A stretch of DNA of 64,000 nucleotides, taken from assembly GCA_965214435.1 (NCBI GenBank), contig OZ243960.1:558001-622000 (forward strand), written 5' to 3'. Below, piece by piece: positions 8,457 to 16,876 of this stretch. How positions within the stretch are numbered: the first letter of the stretch is position 1; every line of letters begins with the position of its first letter. A program made the position numbers and the translations under genes. This DNA comes from Rubrobacter_A sp965214435 (lineage in GTDB: Bacteria; Actinomycetota; Rubrobacteria; Rubrobacterales; Rubrobacteraceae). A model generated the notes under the pieces. The model saw nothing but the letters and a program-made list of their open reading frames with translations. It was not told the DNA's origin and did not search any database.

Positions 8457-9269
8457 CTAACCGGCCGCCCGGGTATCCTCGTTATCGGCGTCGCGCTTCC
8501 GGCGTTCGTCGCGCCAGGATATTAGCTCTCTCAGGGGAGTGAGGTCGTAGTCGGGGCCGCCAAAGCCGAGCATCAGGTGGGTTATGCCGTTGTCGGCGTA
8601 GCGGTCGGCGTTATTTATGATCTGGTCCGGGTTGCCGAGGACAGAACGCTCTATCTCGCCCGGGTCACGCCCCACTTTCTGACACCAGTCATCGAGGATG
8701 CCGCTCTTGCGGCCGGCCTGCTCGGGGTTGCCGAAGCCGTTCCAGATGTGGGCGTGCTCGGCCACGATGCGCAGGGTGACTTTTTCGCCGCCGCCCCCGA
8801 TCATAACCGGCAAGGGATTCCGGACCGGCGACGGGTTGAGCTTGGCGAACCGGGCTTCGATCTCCGGCATCGAGCGGTCTAAAGCCCGCAGCCGGTCGGG
8901 CGCGGTGCCGAACTCGTAGCCGTACTCGTCGTAGTCCTTTTTGAACCAGCCACTCCCGAGGCCCAGGATCACGCGCCCCCCAGAGATGTGATCTACCGTC
9001 CGGGCCATGTCCGCGAGCAGATGCGGGTTGCGGTAAGAGTTGCACGTCACCAGCGCTCCGAACTCCACCCTTTCCGTGACCTCGGCCATCGCCGCGAGCA
9101 GCGTCCAGCACTCGAAGTGTTTTCCCTCCGGCTCGCCGTAGAGCGGGTAGAAGTGGTCCCAGTTAAACAGCGTGTCCGCCCCCATCTCCTCGACCCTCAG
9201 CCACGTGTCCCGCATCTGCGCGTAGCTCGCGTGCTGAGGTTGGATCTGTGCCCCGACCCGTACCGCCAT
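8457..9269 (-). CDS. LLM-class, F420-type oxidoreductase
   Basis: 270 residues, ATG 9269 preceded by GGAGG. The luciferase-like monooxygenase TIM barrel is recognisable from GADTLFNWDHFYP (about 31-43), FGALVTCNSYRNP (about 74-86), SGGRVILGLGSGW (about 100-112) and PVMIGGGGEKVTLRIVAEHA (about 153-172). The VILGLGSGW motif and nonprolyl GALVTCN stretch match F420-dependent members better than FMN luciferases. It probably moves hydride between coenzyme F420 and an unidentified substrate. Ends 31 bp before the hydrolase operon on the same strand and could be co-transcribed with it. Confidence 0.85.
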   Translation of the reverse strand: MAVRVGAQIQPQHASYAQMRDTWLRVEEMGADTLFNWDHFYPLYGEPEGKHFECWTLLAAMAEVTERVEFGALVTCNSYRNPHLLADMARTVDHISGGRVILGLGSGWFKKDYDEYGYEFGTAPDRLRALDRSMPEIEARFAKLNPSPVRNPLPVMIGGGGEKVTLRIVAEHAHIWNGFGNPEQAGRKSGILDDWCQKVGRDPGEIERSVLGNPDQIINNADRYADNGITHLMLGFGGPDYDLTPLRELISWRDERRKRDADNEDTRAAG

Positions 9270-9479
9270 GCCGCCTCCTGTCGTAAGGTGCCGTCCCCAC
9301 TAATTATGCGCCCGCGACGGCATTCGGGCCAACTCCGCGTAAACCTACCACCTTGATCCACCAACAGGCATACTCATACTTTTGGTTGTCCGGAATGGTC
9401 CGTTTGGAGGACGCTGGTGCACCGTAGCCCGTGCGAACATTCTGTCCGTTGATGTAAACACTTCCGGAGGAGGAAGAAC

Positions 9480-9944
9480 ATGAAGAGACTGACGATACTC
9501 CTGGCCGCGGTGCTAGCCCTTACGCTGGCGTTCGGCGCTTCGGCGATGGCCCAGCAAGAGGGAGGACTACCGAACGAGATCGAGGGTACGGACGCTAGCG
9601 AAGTGCTCCGGGGCACTCCTGGAGACGACTCTATCGTCGGCAACCTGGGCAACGACATCATCTTCGGGCTCGGAGGCAACGACACCCTGCTCGGCGGTAC
9701 AATCTTTGTCAACGAGCCGGCCAACAACGACATCCTGTTCGGCGGGTTCGGCGACGACGTCCTGAACGGCGGGGCCGGCAGAGACCTGTTGTACGGCGGT
9801 CCAGGGAACGACTACCTGATCTCCGTCGAGGATCGCGGCGCACCGGACATCCTCGTGTGCGGACCCGGCTTCGACGAGTACCAGGCTGACGACAACGACC
9901 TCGTAAGCTCTAGCTGCGAAAAGCGGATCTTCCCCGTAGGCTAA
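9480..9944 (+). CDS. Secreted RTX-type calcium-binding repeat protein
   Basis: 154 residues, ATG preceded by GGAGGAGGAAG. Residues 1-24 are a Sec signal peptide with cleavage expected at SAMA-QQ. The mature part is a run of RTX nonapeptides, GGxGxDxLx, for example LGGNDTLLGG, FGGFGDDVLNGGAGRD and YGGPGNDYLI, which fold into a calcium-bound parallel beta roll. Two cysteines near the C-terminus (VCGPGF and SSCEK) may form a disulfide outside the cell. There is no C-terminal type I secretion signal context and no ABC exporter nearby; export is by Sec. Followed by a clear terminator. Confidence 0.85.
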   Translation: MKRLTILLAAVLALTLAFGASAMAQQEGGLPNEIEGTDASEVLRGTPGDDSIVGNLGNDIIFGLGGNDTLLGGTIFVNEPANNDILFGGFGDDVLNGGAGRDLLYGGPGNDYLISVEDRGAPDILVCGPGFDEYQADDNDLVSSSCEKRIFPVG

Positions 9945-9972
9945 CTTACCGCGGACAAACTACCTGTCCAGA

Positions 9973-10007
9973 GAGCGGGACCGTCTTAAAAGGCGGCCCG
10001 CTTTTGT
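9973..10007 (+). terminator. Rho-independent terminator after the RTX gene
   Basis: AGCGGGACCGTC, a TTAAAA loop, then GGCGGCCCGCT (one mismatch and G-T pairing) followed by TTTTGTTTG. It lies 29 bp after the stop at 9944 and before the DapA-family gene. Confidence 0.75.
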
Positions 10008-10075
10008 TTGTCCAGAGCTATCCGGCGTCGCCGATTCGGGTATAGTTGCGGGCGGACGAGCAAGGAGGTAGAAAG

Positions 10076-10987
10076 ATGTTCAGTGGTCTTATGCCGGCGC
10101 TGGTTACGCCGTTCGACGAAGCAGGGGAGATAGACCTCGTCGCCGCCGAAGCGGTGATCGACCGCCACATCGCGGCCGGAGTAAACGGTATCGTGGCACT
10201 CGGGAGCACCGGCGAGTTCTCCCACCTTACGACCTCCGAGCGGCTCGGGTTCGCCGAAGAGGTCGTAGGCCTCGCCGCGGGAAGAGTGCCGGTAATAATC
10301 GGCACCGGGTCGAGCGGGACCCGCGAGGCTGTGTCCATAGCCCGCCACGCCGAGGAAGCCGGGGCCGACGCGGTGGTCACAGTCTCGCCGTTCTACTGGA
10401 CGGTCGGTGAGGAGGCGCTGTTCCGGCACTTCGCGACCATCGCCGAGGCGGTCTCCATTCCGACGCTGGTCTACAACTTCCCGATGCTGACCGGCATAGA
10501 CCTCTCGCCCGCGCTCGTCGGGCGGCTCGCCGAGGAGTGCCCGAACGTCGTCGGCATAAAAGATACCGTCCTGGAATACATCCACACGGTACACGTGATC
10601 CACGCGGTCAAGCAGGTTCGGCCGGAGTTCGCGGTGCTCTCCGGGTTTGAAGACCAGATCCTCCCGAACCTCCTCGCCGGTGGCGACGGCTCTATCTGTG
10701 GTCTCTCGAACGTCGCTCCGGAGCTGTTCGTCAACCTGGTGGACGCCGCCCGGAGCGGGGACTTCGAGCGGGCGACGGACCTGCACCGGCGGGTGCTGCG
10801 GCTCATGGACCTAGGAACGATGAGCGACCCGCCGATAGGCGCGTTCAAGTCGGCCATGGCGAAGCTCGGCGTCCGGATCTCCCCGCACGTCCGCGGTCCC
10901 GCCCTACCCGCCCCGCCCGAATCGGACGCCGCAATAGAAGCGTTACTCAGCGAAACCGGCCTCCTCGCGGTCTCCGGGGAAGCGTAG
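10076..10987 (+). CDS. DapA/N-acetylneuraminate lyase superfamily aldolase
   Basis: 303 residues from ATG 10076, chosen because AAGGAGG (10062-10068) is seven bases upstream. Class I aldolase TIM barrel with LVTPFDEAGEID at the N-terminus, the GSTGEF motif (about 44-49), the Tyr of LVYNFP (about 132-137) and the Schiff-base Lys of VGIKDT (about 160-165). These suit a pyruvate-dependent aldolase or dehydratase. The GST rather than GTTG motif and the haloacid-dehalogenase neighbour make a catabolic role (2-keto-3-deoxy acid or related) as likely as lysine biosynthesis, so I do not call it DapA. The next gene begins immediately at its stop codon. Confidence 0.85.
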   Translation: MFSGLMPALVTPFDEAGEIDLVAAEAVIDRHIAAGVNGIVALGSTGEFSHLTTSERLGFAEEVVGLAAGRVPVIIGTGSSGTREAVSIARHAEEAGADAVVTVSPFYWTVGEEALFRHFATIAEAVSIPTLVYNFPMLTGIDLSPALVGRLAEECPNVVGIKDTVLEYIHTVHVIHAVKQVRPEFAVLSGFEDQILPNLLAGGDGSICGLSNVAPELFVNLVDAARSGDFERATDLHRRVLRLMDLGTMSDPPIGAFKSAMAKLGVRISPHVRGPALPAPPESDAAIEALLSETGLLAVSGEA

Positions 10988-11698
10988 TTGAAAAACTCCC
11001 GCCCGAAAGCCCTCCTTTTCGACGTCTTCGGCACGGCGGTCGACTGGCGGGGCTCCGTGATCCAGGCTGGAGAAAAACTCGGCGCGGATAAGAACCTCGA
11101 CGTGGACTGGGCCGCCTTTGCCGACGCCTGGCGCGGTCGGTACGCCCCCTCGATGGACCGGGTGCGCCGCGGCGAAATCCCCTGGGAGAAACTCGATGAC
11201 CTGCACCGCGCCTCCCTCGAAGAGTTGCTCGGAGAGTTCGGGATAGCAGGGTTGGAAGAAGATAAAAAAGCTCACCTGAACGAAGTCTGGCACCGGCTCG
11301 ACCCGTGGCCCGACGTCCCGACCGGTCTCTCCCGGTTAAAAGACTCATACATCGTCGCGCCGCTATCCAACGGCAACGTCCGGTTGCTGGTAGATCTCGC
11401 CCGGCACGCGGGTCTGCCGTGGGACCTCGTCCTCTCCGCCGAACTCGCCCGCCACTACAAGCCCGACCGTGAAGCCTACCTGCTCGGTCCCACGCTACTG
11501 GGCCTCGAACCCGGAGAAGTGATGATGGTCGCCGCCCACCCCGACGACCTCCGGGCCGCCGCCTCCTGCGGCCTCCAGACCGCTTACGTCCACCGGCCGC
11601 TGGAGTTTGGTCCCGGCTCACAGGTCGCGGAACCCGACCCGGCGTTCGACCTCGTGGCCGGAGACTTTACCGAGCTGGCGGACGTGCTCGGCGCGTAG
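10988..11698 (+). CDS. HAD-superfamily haloacid dehalogenase, type II
   Basis: 236 residues from TTG 10988, adjoining the aldolase stop codon without gap, so translation is probably coupled. Motif 1 nucleophile Asp in LLFDVFGTAVDWRGS (about 9-23), motif 2 in APLSNGNVRLL (about 120-130), Lys in YKPDREAY (about 155-162) and acidic motif in VAAHPDDLRAA (about 180-190), with YVHRPLEFG near the end, all match L-2-haloacid dehalogenases. Expected to hydrolyse 2-halo- or 2-hydroxy-acid-like phospho or halo substrates; actual substrate is unknown. The 3' end overlaps the convergent VOC gene by 32 bp. Confidence 0.85.
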   Translation: MKNSRPKALLFDVFGTAVDWRGSVIQAGEKLGADKNLDVDWAAFADAWRGRYAPSMDRVRRGEIPWEKLDDLHRASLEELLGEFGIAGLEEDKKAHLNEVWHRLDPWPDVPTGLSRLKDSYIVAPLSNGNVRLLVDLARHAGLPWDLVLSAELARHYKPDREAYLLGPTLLGLEPGEVMMVAAHPDDLRAAASCGLQTAYVHRPLEFGPGSQVAEPDPAFDLVAGDFTELADVLGA

Positions 11699-12167
11699 CC
11701 GGAGGGTTGGCCCTACAGCGGGTAGAGCCTGTATCCGTTCCCTGTCCGGCTTTGGCCGGAATGTCCTCTATCTCGCCGACCACCGAGCGGTCGAGAACGG
11801 AGGCGTCCGGGTAGTTGGCTTCGACCAGGTTACCTGACGGGTCTCGCAGATACAGTTGGGCCGCACCTTCGGGCAGGCTGTAGACCCTGGAGAAGTAGCC
11901 GGAGCCCTCCAACACGCCGCGCTCCCTCGCCCGCGCGTACACGGCTTCGAGGTCGTCAACGTTGAGCCCGAAGTGGTGCGTGGCTGGCGCTTCATCGTCG
12001 CTCCAGAAGAGGTGTAGCTGCACTTCCCCGACCTGTAACCACCGCACCTCGAACGGGAAGTCCGGAGCCGGGACCTCCTCCATCCCGAAAACCTCCCGGT
12101 AGAAGCGCACCGACTCCTCGAAGTCTCTGGCGTGGACGCTAACGTGGGTTATGCCTGTAGCCGACAC
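11667..12167 (-). CDS. VOC-superfamily (glyoxalase/bleomycin-resistance-like) protein
   Basis: 166 residues, GTG 12167 with AAGGAAAAG upstream. Two beta-alpha-beta-beta-beta modules: ITHVSVHARDFEESVRFYRE (5-24) and HHFGLNVDDLEAVYARARE (about 66-85), then LYLRDPSGNLVEANYPD (about 107-123). Putative metal ligands are the His of THVSV, the His of THHFG and the Glu of LVEAN. The last 35 residues are a disordered Arg/Pro-rich tail that overlaps the convergent dehalogenase gene and is unlikely to be functional. Possibly a lyase or dioxygenase. Confidence 0.8.
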   Translation of the reverse strand: MSATGITHVSVHARDFEESVRFYREVFGMEEVPAPDFPFEVRWLQVGEVQLHLFWSDDEAPATHHFGLNVDDLEAVYARARERGVLEGSGYFSRVYSLPEGAAQLYLRDPSGNLVEANYPDASVLDRSVVGEIEDIPAKAGQGTDTGSTRCRANPPATRRARPPAR

Positions 12168-12353
12168 TGTGCTTTTCCTTTCTGCTGGTCAGTGCTTCAC
12201 TATCTCAAATTTGTTATAGCTGTCGAAGTATAAATTACTGTTTTATAACATTTTAGTTACAAGTTCATAACAACTCTAGTATTTTGCAAACGTGATAGCT
12301 ATAGTAGTCATGGGAAAGGTTTCAATAGACTAACTTTAGAGAGGGAATGATTT

Positions 12354-12998
12354 TTGGGGAAAATTTTTCGCTATAGGTGTGGAGGACTCGTTGCGCTTGT
12401 GGTGCTTGTAGTTATTATCGGTGCTTTCATCGGAGGCGATGAAGAGGTTGCTACAGACTCTCAGTCCGGGGGTTCGGGTCAGTCTGAGCAGAACCAAGCT
12501 GGTAGCCAGAACCAGAACCAGTCTGGCGACCAAGGGAGTGATCCGGCAGCTGCAGAGGAAGATCAGCCCGGCAACCAGGAGCAGAATGAACAGCCCGTAG
12601 CCGGAATAGGAGAACCCGTACAGGTTGGCGAGGTACAGTGGACTGTCACCGGAGCAGAGTCTACCAACGAGTTAACCGCTGAGTTCCAGGAACCCAAGCA
12701 GGGCGACTTCGTCATTGTAAACTTCTCTTTTACCAACAACGGAACCGAAGCCAAGACACTCGACTCTGAGTCCATGACCCTCATAGATACTCAGGGACGA
12801 GAGTTCCAAGCTGACACTGATACTTTTATGTATATCGATCCTTCCCAAGATGTATTCCTTGAGCAAGTCAACCCAGGTGTAACCAGAGATGGGACGGTCA
12901 TTTATACTACCGCACCGGATGCTTCAGGTTTCCAGCTTGAAGTTGGAGATGCAGATCTCTTCTCAAGCGAAAGCGCACGTGTAGATCTAGGTTTCTAG
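12354..12998 (+). CDS. DUF4352-type membrane-anchored extracytoplasmic protein
   Basis: 214 residues from TTG 12354 with GAGAGGGA upstream. One N-terminal membrane helix (GLVALVVLVVIIGAFIGG, about 11-28), then a long Gln/Asn/Gly/Ser linker (about 35-80, full of NQNQ), and an immunoglobulin-like DUF4352 domain from about 83, with FVIVNFSFTNNGTEAKTL and the ending VGDADLFSS. Faces outward; function of the family is unknown, often telokin-like. The gene and the 186 bp before it are visibly richer in A+T than the neighbours, and codons end in A/T more often, which suggests acquisition from elsewhere. Confidence 0.8.
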   Translation: MGKIFRYRCGGLVALVVLVVIIGAFIGGDEEVATDSQSGGSGQSEQNQAGSQNQNQSGDQGSDPAAAEEDQPGNQEQNEQPVAGIGEPVQVGEVQWTVTGAESTNELTAEFQEPKQGDFVIVNFSFTNNGTEAKTLDSESMTLIDTQGREFQADTDTFMYIDPSQDVFLEQVNPGVTRDGTVIYTTAPDASGFQLEVGDADLFSSESARVDLGF

Positions 12999-13005
12999 GT
13001 AGAGT

Positions 13006-13743
13006 CTAGAATAGCGCGAAGCCGGCGGTCGCGGCCCCGAGCAGGCCGGTCAGGGCTACTATACCGAGGGTCACGGCGCGAAACATATCCTCGGAGCTGC
13101 GTGATAGGAGGTGCGTACCGGCGATCTTACCGGCGAACACGGCGGGTACGAGGATGGCTGCGAGCGCCAGGTCTTGCACCCCGGCGACCCCACGCAGGAA
13201 AAGCAGCGCGAGTCCTACAACGCCGGTGAATATGAAGTAGGCGGCGGCGGTCGCCCGGAAGACATGCTTGCGGATCTTGCGGGAAGCCATAAGCAGTACC
13301 ACGGGCGGGCCGCCGATCCCGGTCGAGGTGCCGAGCAGACCACTCGTGGAGCCTGCGACAACGTCGGCCCACCGGCTGTCGGCCCCAGGAATTCGTGCGC
13401 CCCGGAAAAGCAGGATCGCCGAGACCACCACCAGCGGACCAACGGCGAGCCTTATGTACTCCGGCTCGGCGAGCTTCAGGATTTCCACGCCGGCCACGAG
13501 CCCGATAAAAGAGAAGGGCAAGAGCCGTGCGACCGTCCCCACATCCACGTCCCGGCGGGCGCCGAGCGCCACGTTTGTCGTGGTAAATAGCGAGAGGGCG
13601 GTATTTACCGTGATGACCACCGCCGGGTCGTAGATCAGCAATAGCGCGGGAACGGTGACCAGCGCAAACCCGAAACCGGCAAAGCCGGCTACGGTCCCGG
13701 AAACAAAGACCACCGCGAGGGCGAAGATTAGCTCCAGGCTCAA
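13006..13743 (-). CDS. TauE/SafE-family sulfite/anion exporter
   Basis: 245 residues with about eight hydrophobic segments. The TauE/SafE repeat signatures are present: VSGTVAGFAGFGFALVTVPA (about 14-33) in the first half and GLLGTSTGIGGPPVVLLM (about 131-148) in the second. Proteins of this family move sulfite, sulfonates, or other small anions across the membrane. No sulfur genes adjoin; the siroheme-decarboxylase-like gene is 75 bp upstream on the same strand and could be co-transcribed. Start TTG 13743 has no strong ribosome site. Confidence 0.8.
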   Translation of the reverse strand: MSLELIFALAVVFVSGTVAGFAGFGFALVTVPALLLIYDPAVVITVNTALSLFTTTNVALGARRDVDVGTVARLLPFSFIGLVAGVEILKLAEPEYIRLAVGPLVVVSAILLFRGARIPGADSRWADVVAGSTSGLLGTSTGIGGPPVVLLMASRKIRKHVFRATAAAYFIFTGVVGLALLFLRGVAGVQDLALAAILVPAVFAGKIAGTHLLSRSSEDMFRAVTLGIVALTGLLGAATAGFALF

Positions 13744-13818
13744 GAAGGGCGGTCGTTATAAGTAGAGCCCCCGCCGGGTTCAAGGGCGAGGGCGCACGGA
13801 GAAGTATTTGCCAGGGTC

Positions 13819-14886
13819 TTACCGGAGCGTGCCGGCGTAGAGCCGCTCCCAGGCTTCCATTTCGGGCGTGAAGTAGCGGACCCGGGTCTTTTTGTACTCG
13901 CGGGTCGAGTAGAGGGAGGTCCACTCGCCCAGGCCGGTCTCTTCGGCCATCGCCTGCAGGACCGCCTCGCACTCCTCGACACTGCGGCCGTGGACCATGC
14001 TGAACATCGCGTACGGCCAGTCCTCGTAGGTCGGACGCTGGTAGCAGTGGGAGACCGCCTGGTACTGGGCGAATGCGTTGCCGACGGCTTCTATCTGGTC
14101 TTCGGGGACCTTCCAGACACCCATCGCGTTCGCCCGGAAGCCGGCCTTGCGGTGGTAGAGGACCGCCGAGAAGCGGCGCATGATCTTGCGCCGCTGCAAG
14201 TCGTAGGCCCGCTGCAGAAGCTCGTCGTAGGAAAAGCCAATCTGCTCGCCCCACAAATCGAACGGCCGCGCCGTGAGCGGTATATCCTCCTGCAACGCCC
14301 TTATAGCCGCCTTGTCGTCCTCGCTGACGTTACGGTCGGCCCGCTGGCGGTCGTTCTCGCCGTACTGCGGGGCTTCTTTCTTGGCGGTCGCGCCCTGGTT
14401 CATATCGAGGGTCACCCCGATCTTGAACAGCTTCAAGGTCGGTAGTATCCGGGTCTTTTCCGCGCCGCTTATGTGGTGGAGCACGTCCACCGTACCTTCG
14501 AGCCCGAGCCGGGAGTCCGGCGGCACCGCTACGGTGTACCAGAGGTTAAGCTCGTTGTTGCGCTCATAGTTGTGGGAGACACCGGGGTGGGAGTTTATGG
14601 CTTTCGCGCCGGCGTTGAGTTTATCTTGCGGGATCTTGGCCGCGACCAGGGTTGACTGGTAGCCGAGGACCCGGGTATCGAAGATGGCGCTGATCTGGCG
14701 TATTACCCGGTTACGCTTGAGGGCTTCTATACGACGGATCACCTCGTCCCCCGGGAGACCGATCTCCCGCCCGATAGCCGCGAAGGGCTCCCGCTCCAGC
14801 GGCACTTCCCGCTGAATGAGGTTCAGGATATCTTTGTCTACGGTGTCCATCATGCGGCTACTGGAGGTTGTGCTGACCACGTTCAC
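13819..14886 (-). CDS. Fused siroheme decarboxylase AhbA-AhbB (Lrp/AsnC-like)
   Basis: 355 residues, GTG 14886 with AGAAGGG upstream. Two tandem Lrp/AsnC-like units. Unit one (about 14-165) has the N-terminal HTH VDKDILNLIQREVPLE and the AhbA-type HPGVSHNYERNNELNLWYT. Unit two (about 185-350) has RRFSAVLYHRKAGFRANAM, VWKVPEDQI, and the AhbB motif SHCYQRPTYEDWPYAMFSMV. These match the AhbA and AhbB (NirDL) subunits that turn siroheme into 12,18-didecarboxysiroheme on the way to heme or heme d1. The neighbourhood has no other tetrapyrrole gene. It was probably once described only as an AsnC regulator; the active-site His and Tyr motifs argue for the enzyme. Confidence 0.85.
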   Translation of the reverse strand: MNVVSTTSSSRMMDTVDKDILNLIQREVPLEREPFAAIGREIGLPGDEVIRRIEALKRNRVIRQISAIFDTRVLGYQSTLVAAKIPQDKLNAGAKAINSHPGVSHNYERNNELNLWYTVAVPPDSRLGLEGTVDVLHHISGAEKTRILPTLKLFKIGVTLDMNQGATAKKEAPQYGENDRQRADRNVSEDDKAAIRALQEDIPLTARPFDLWGEQIGFSYDELLQRAYDLQRRKIMRRFSAVLYHRKAGFRANAMGVWKVPEDQIEAVGNAFAQYQAVSHCYQRPTYEDWPYAMFSMVHGRSVEECEAVLQAMAEETGLGEWTSLYSTREYKKTRVRYFTPEMEAWERLYAGTLR

Positions 14887-14986
14887 AAACCCTTCTCGAC
14901 TATTAATAACTTCACGTTGTATAAAAGGATAATAACAGCGCCAACCGGAATACGGTATGAACTTTTTACCATCCTGAAGTCGTTTA

Positions 14987-16120
14987 CTACCCGGGGACCG
15001 TAACTTTTAATAACCGGTCATCTTCGGGGGCCAGCTCACCGGGGCCGTCCCGGTTGCTGGTCAGTACATACAGCGACCCGTCCGGTCCCCTCTTTACGGT
15101 CTGGAGCCTGCCGTATTCGTCCTTCAGGTACTCCTCACGGCCCACGACTCGTACCGGGTCCGCAGGGTTTATTCCGACCCGGTAGAGCGAGCGTCCGCGG
15201 AGTCCCGCGAGCACCAGGCTACCCGCCCACGGCCCCTCCTCCAGGAACGCCGCTCCCGAGGGGTCCCAAATCTCGGTGCCGCTCTCCAGGATCGGGCTCG
15301 TGTACTCCGGTACGCCGCCCGCGCCCCACGCCGCCGGCCAGCCGTAGTTTCCGCCGGGTCTCACGAGGTTTACTTCGTCACGGCCGTCCGGTCCGCGGTC
15401 GGTGGCGTAGAGGTTGCCCGCGCCATCCCAGGCAAGTCCCTGCGGGTTGCGAAAGCCGGAGGCGTAGATCGGAGACCCCGGAAACGGGTTGTCTTCGGGC
15501 ACCGTACCGTCACGCTCCAGACGGACAATCTTTCCGGCGATCAGTACCGGGTCCTGCGCCAGATTACCGTCCCCGATGTCCCCGAATGTCGCGTACAACT
15601 TGCCGTCCGGCCCGATGGCGACCCGGCCGCCGTCGTTGACGTCCGCCGCCGGTCCTTCCACGTAGTAAGCATCCTGGCGGGCCTGGCCGTCTTTCTCGAC
15701 GAGCCGAACGAGCCGGTTGCGCGGCTCCCCGACCGCAGTCTTTGTAGTGTAGTAAGCATAGATATAGCCATTCTCCTCGAAGTCCGGGTCGAACGCGAGC
15801 CCGTGGAGACCACCCTCGCCCATTTCTTCCACGGGTAGGTCCGCGTAGGGTTCATCCCGGATCTCGCCGTTCTCCAGGACCAGGATTTCTCCGGAATGCT
15901 CGGTTATGAAGATGCGGCCGTCCGGGGCGAATGCGACTTCCCACGGCGCGTCGAGGCCGGTCACCAGCGTTTCGACTAGTAGCCCTTTTTCCGTCAGAAC
16001 CGAACGGTCTCCTTCCGGCACTTCGGCGCTCGGGGTGCTCTGCGGTCCCCCGGCACACGCCGCGAGCAGCAGCAGAAGCGGTACGAGCCACAAGAGAGAC
16101 CTCGCGGTCGCGGGCCTCAA
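14987..16120 (-). CDS. Lipoprotein PQQ-dependent sugar dehydrogenase (Asd/GdhB-like)
   Basis: 377 residues, TTG 16120, starting two bases after the stop of the uracil-DNA glycosylase gene. N-terminal lipobox LLLLAACAGG at about 16-25 indicates a lipid-anchored exported protein. Beta-propeller from about 45: TGLDAPWEVAFAPDGRIF, GLHGLAFDPDF, YVEGPAADVNDGGRVAIGPD, the calcium/PQQ-type ASGFRNPQGLAWDG and LVRPGGNYGWPAAWG motifs. Members oxidise sugars such as glucose or sorbosone with bound PQQ, and no PQQ synthesis gene is in the window. It may also act on an unknown aldose. Upstream gene coupling looks incidental. Confidence 0.85.
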   Translation of the reverse strand: MRPATARSLLWLVPLLLLLAACAGGPQSTPSAEVPEGDRSVLTEKGLLVETLVTGLDAPWEVAFAPDGRIFITEHSGEILVLENGEIRDEPYADLPVEEMGEGGLHGLAFDPDFEENGYIYAYYTTKTAVGEPRNRLVRLVEKDGQARQDAYYVEGPAADVNDGGRVAIGPDGKLYATFGDIGDGNLAQDPVLIAGKIVRLERDGTVPEDNPFPGSPIYASGFRNPQGLAWDGAGNLYATDRGPDGRDEVNLVRPGGNYGWPAAWGAGGVPEYTSPILESGTEIWDPSGAAFLEEGPWAGSLVLAGLRGRSLYRVGINPADPVRVVGREEYLKDEYGRLQTVKRGPDGSLYVLTSNRDGPGELAPEDDRLLKVTVPG

Positions 16121-16122
16121 GC

Positions 16123-16767
16123 CTAGCTCCGGCTTTCGAGGGCTTTCTGGTACTCAGCGTATATGTTCTGGACGTCTTTCCAGACCAGGCGCTTTGTCTG
16201 CTGCAGCTCGTCGCCGCGCTGGCGGAGGACGTAGGCCGGGTGAAAAGTCGCCATTGCTTTTGCACCGTGAGCGTCGTACCACTTGCCGCGGTCCTTGGTG
16301 ATCTTGAAGTCCTTGTCGATCATGGTCTTTGCGGCCGGACCGCCGAGGCACAGGATGATCTCCGGTTTCACCGCATCTATCTGCGCTTGCAGGTATGGGT
16401 TGCAGGCTCGCACCTCGCTGGTCTTTGGCTGGCGGTTTTTCATCCGTCCGCCCTCTTCGACAGCCGCCCGGCATTTGACGACGTTCGTCAGGTAGACCTG
16501 CTCGCGGGTAAGGTCCACGGCGGCGAGTATATCGTCGAGCAACTTGCCCGCCCGCCCAACAAACGGCAGCCCGGTGGCATCCTCGTTCTCCCCGGGTCCC
16601 TCGCCGACGAGCATCAGCGGCGAGTGCGGATCGCCGGTCCCGAAAACCGTGTTCGTCCGGGAGAGCGCGAGGTCGCACTTCGTGCACACCGACACCTGCC
16701 GGGAAAGCTCCGCGAGCCGCTCCTCCCGGCTCTCACCGGCCTCCGAAGAATCAAAAAGACTATCCAA
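16123..16767 (-). CDS. Uracil-DNA glycosylase, family 4 (Fe-S type)
   Basis: 214 residues from TTG 16767, chosen because GGAGG sits five bases upstream; a longer frame to 16791 exists. The four cysteines of the 4Fe-4S cluster are visible: CTKC at about 28-31, CRAAVEEG region near 93, and CNPYLQ near 112. The GEGPGENEDATGLPFVGRAG stretch (about 56-75) contains the uracil-binding and catalytic loop and ATFHPAYVLRQ (about 178-188) the second catalytic loop. Removes uracil from DNA to start base-excision repair. Followed by the sugar dehydrogenase gene. Confidence 0.9.
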   Translation of the reverse strand: MDSLFDSSEAGESREERLAELSRQVSVCTKCDLALSRTNTVFGTGDPHSPLMLVGEGPGENEDATGLPFVGRAGKLLDDILAAVDLTREQVYLTNVVKCRAAVEEGGRMKNRQPKTSEVRACNPYLQAQIDAVKPEIILCLGGPAAKTMIDKDFKITKDRGKWYDAHGAKAMATFHPAYVLRQRGDELQQTKRLVWKDVQNIYAEYQKALESRS

Positions 16768-16876
16768 GACTTCCTCCACAAACCATACCAATACTCTACC
16801 CGCTCGCCACCATTCTACACCCCGCCGTAGGTGCTTCGGACCCTAGCGGTCCGCAGGTAAAATCGAAGCTTACTCC

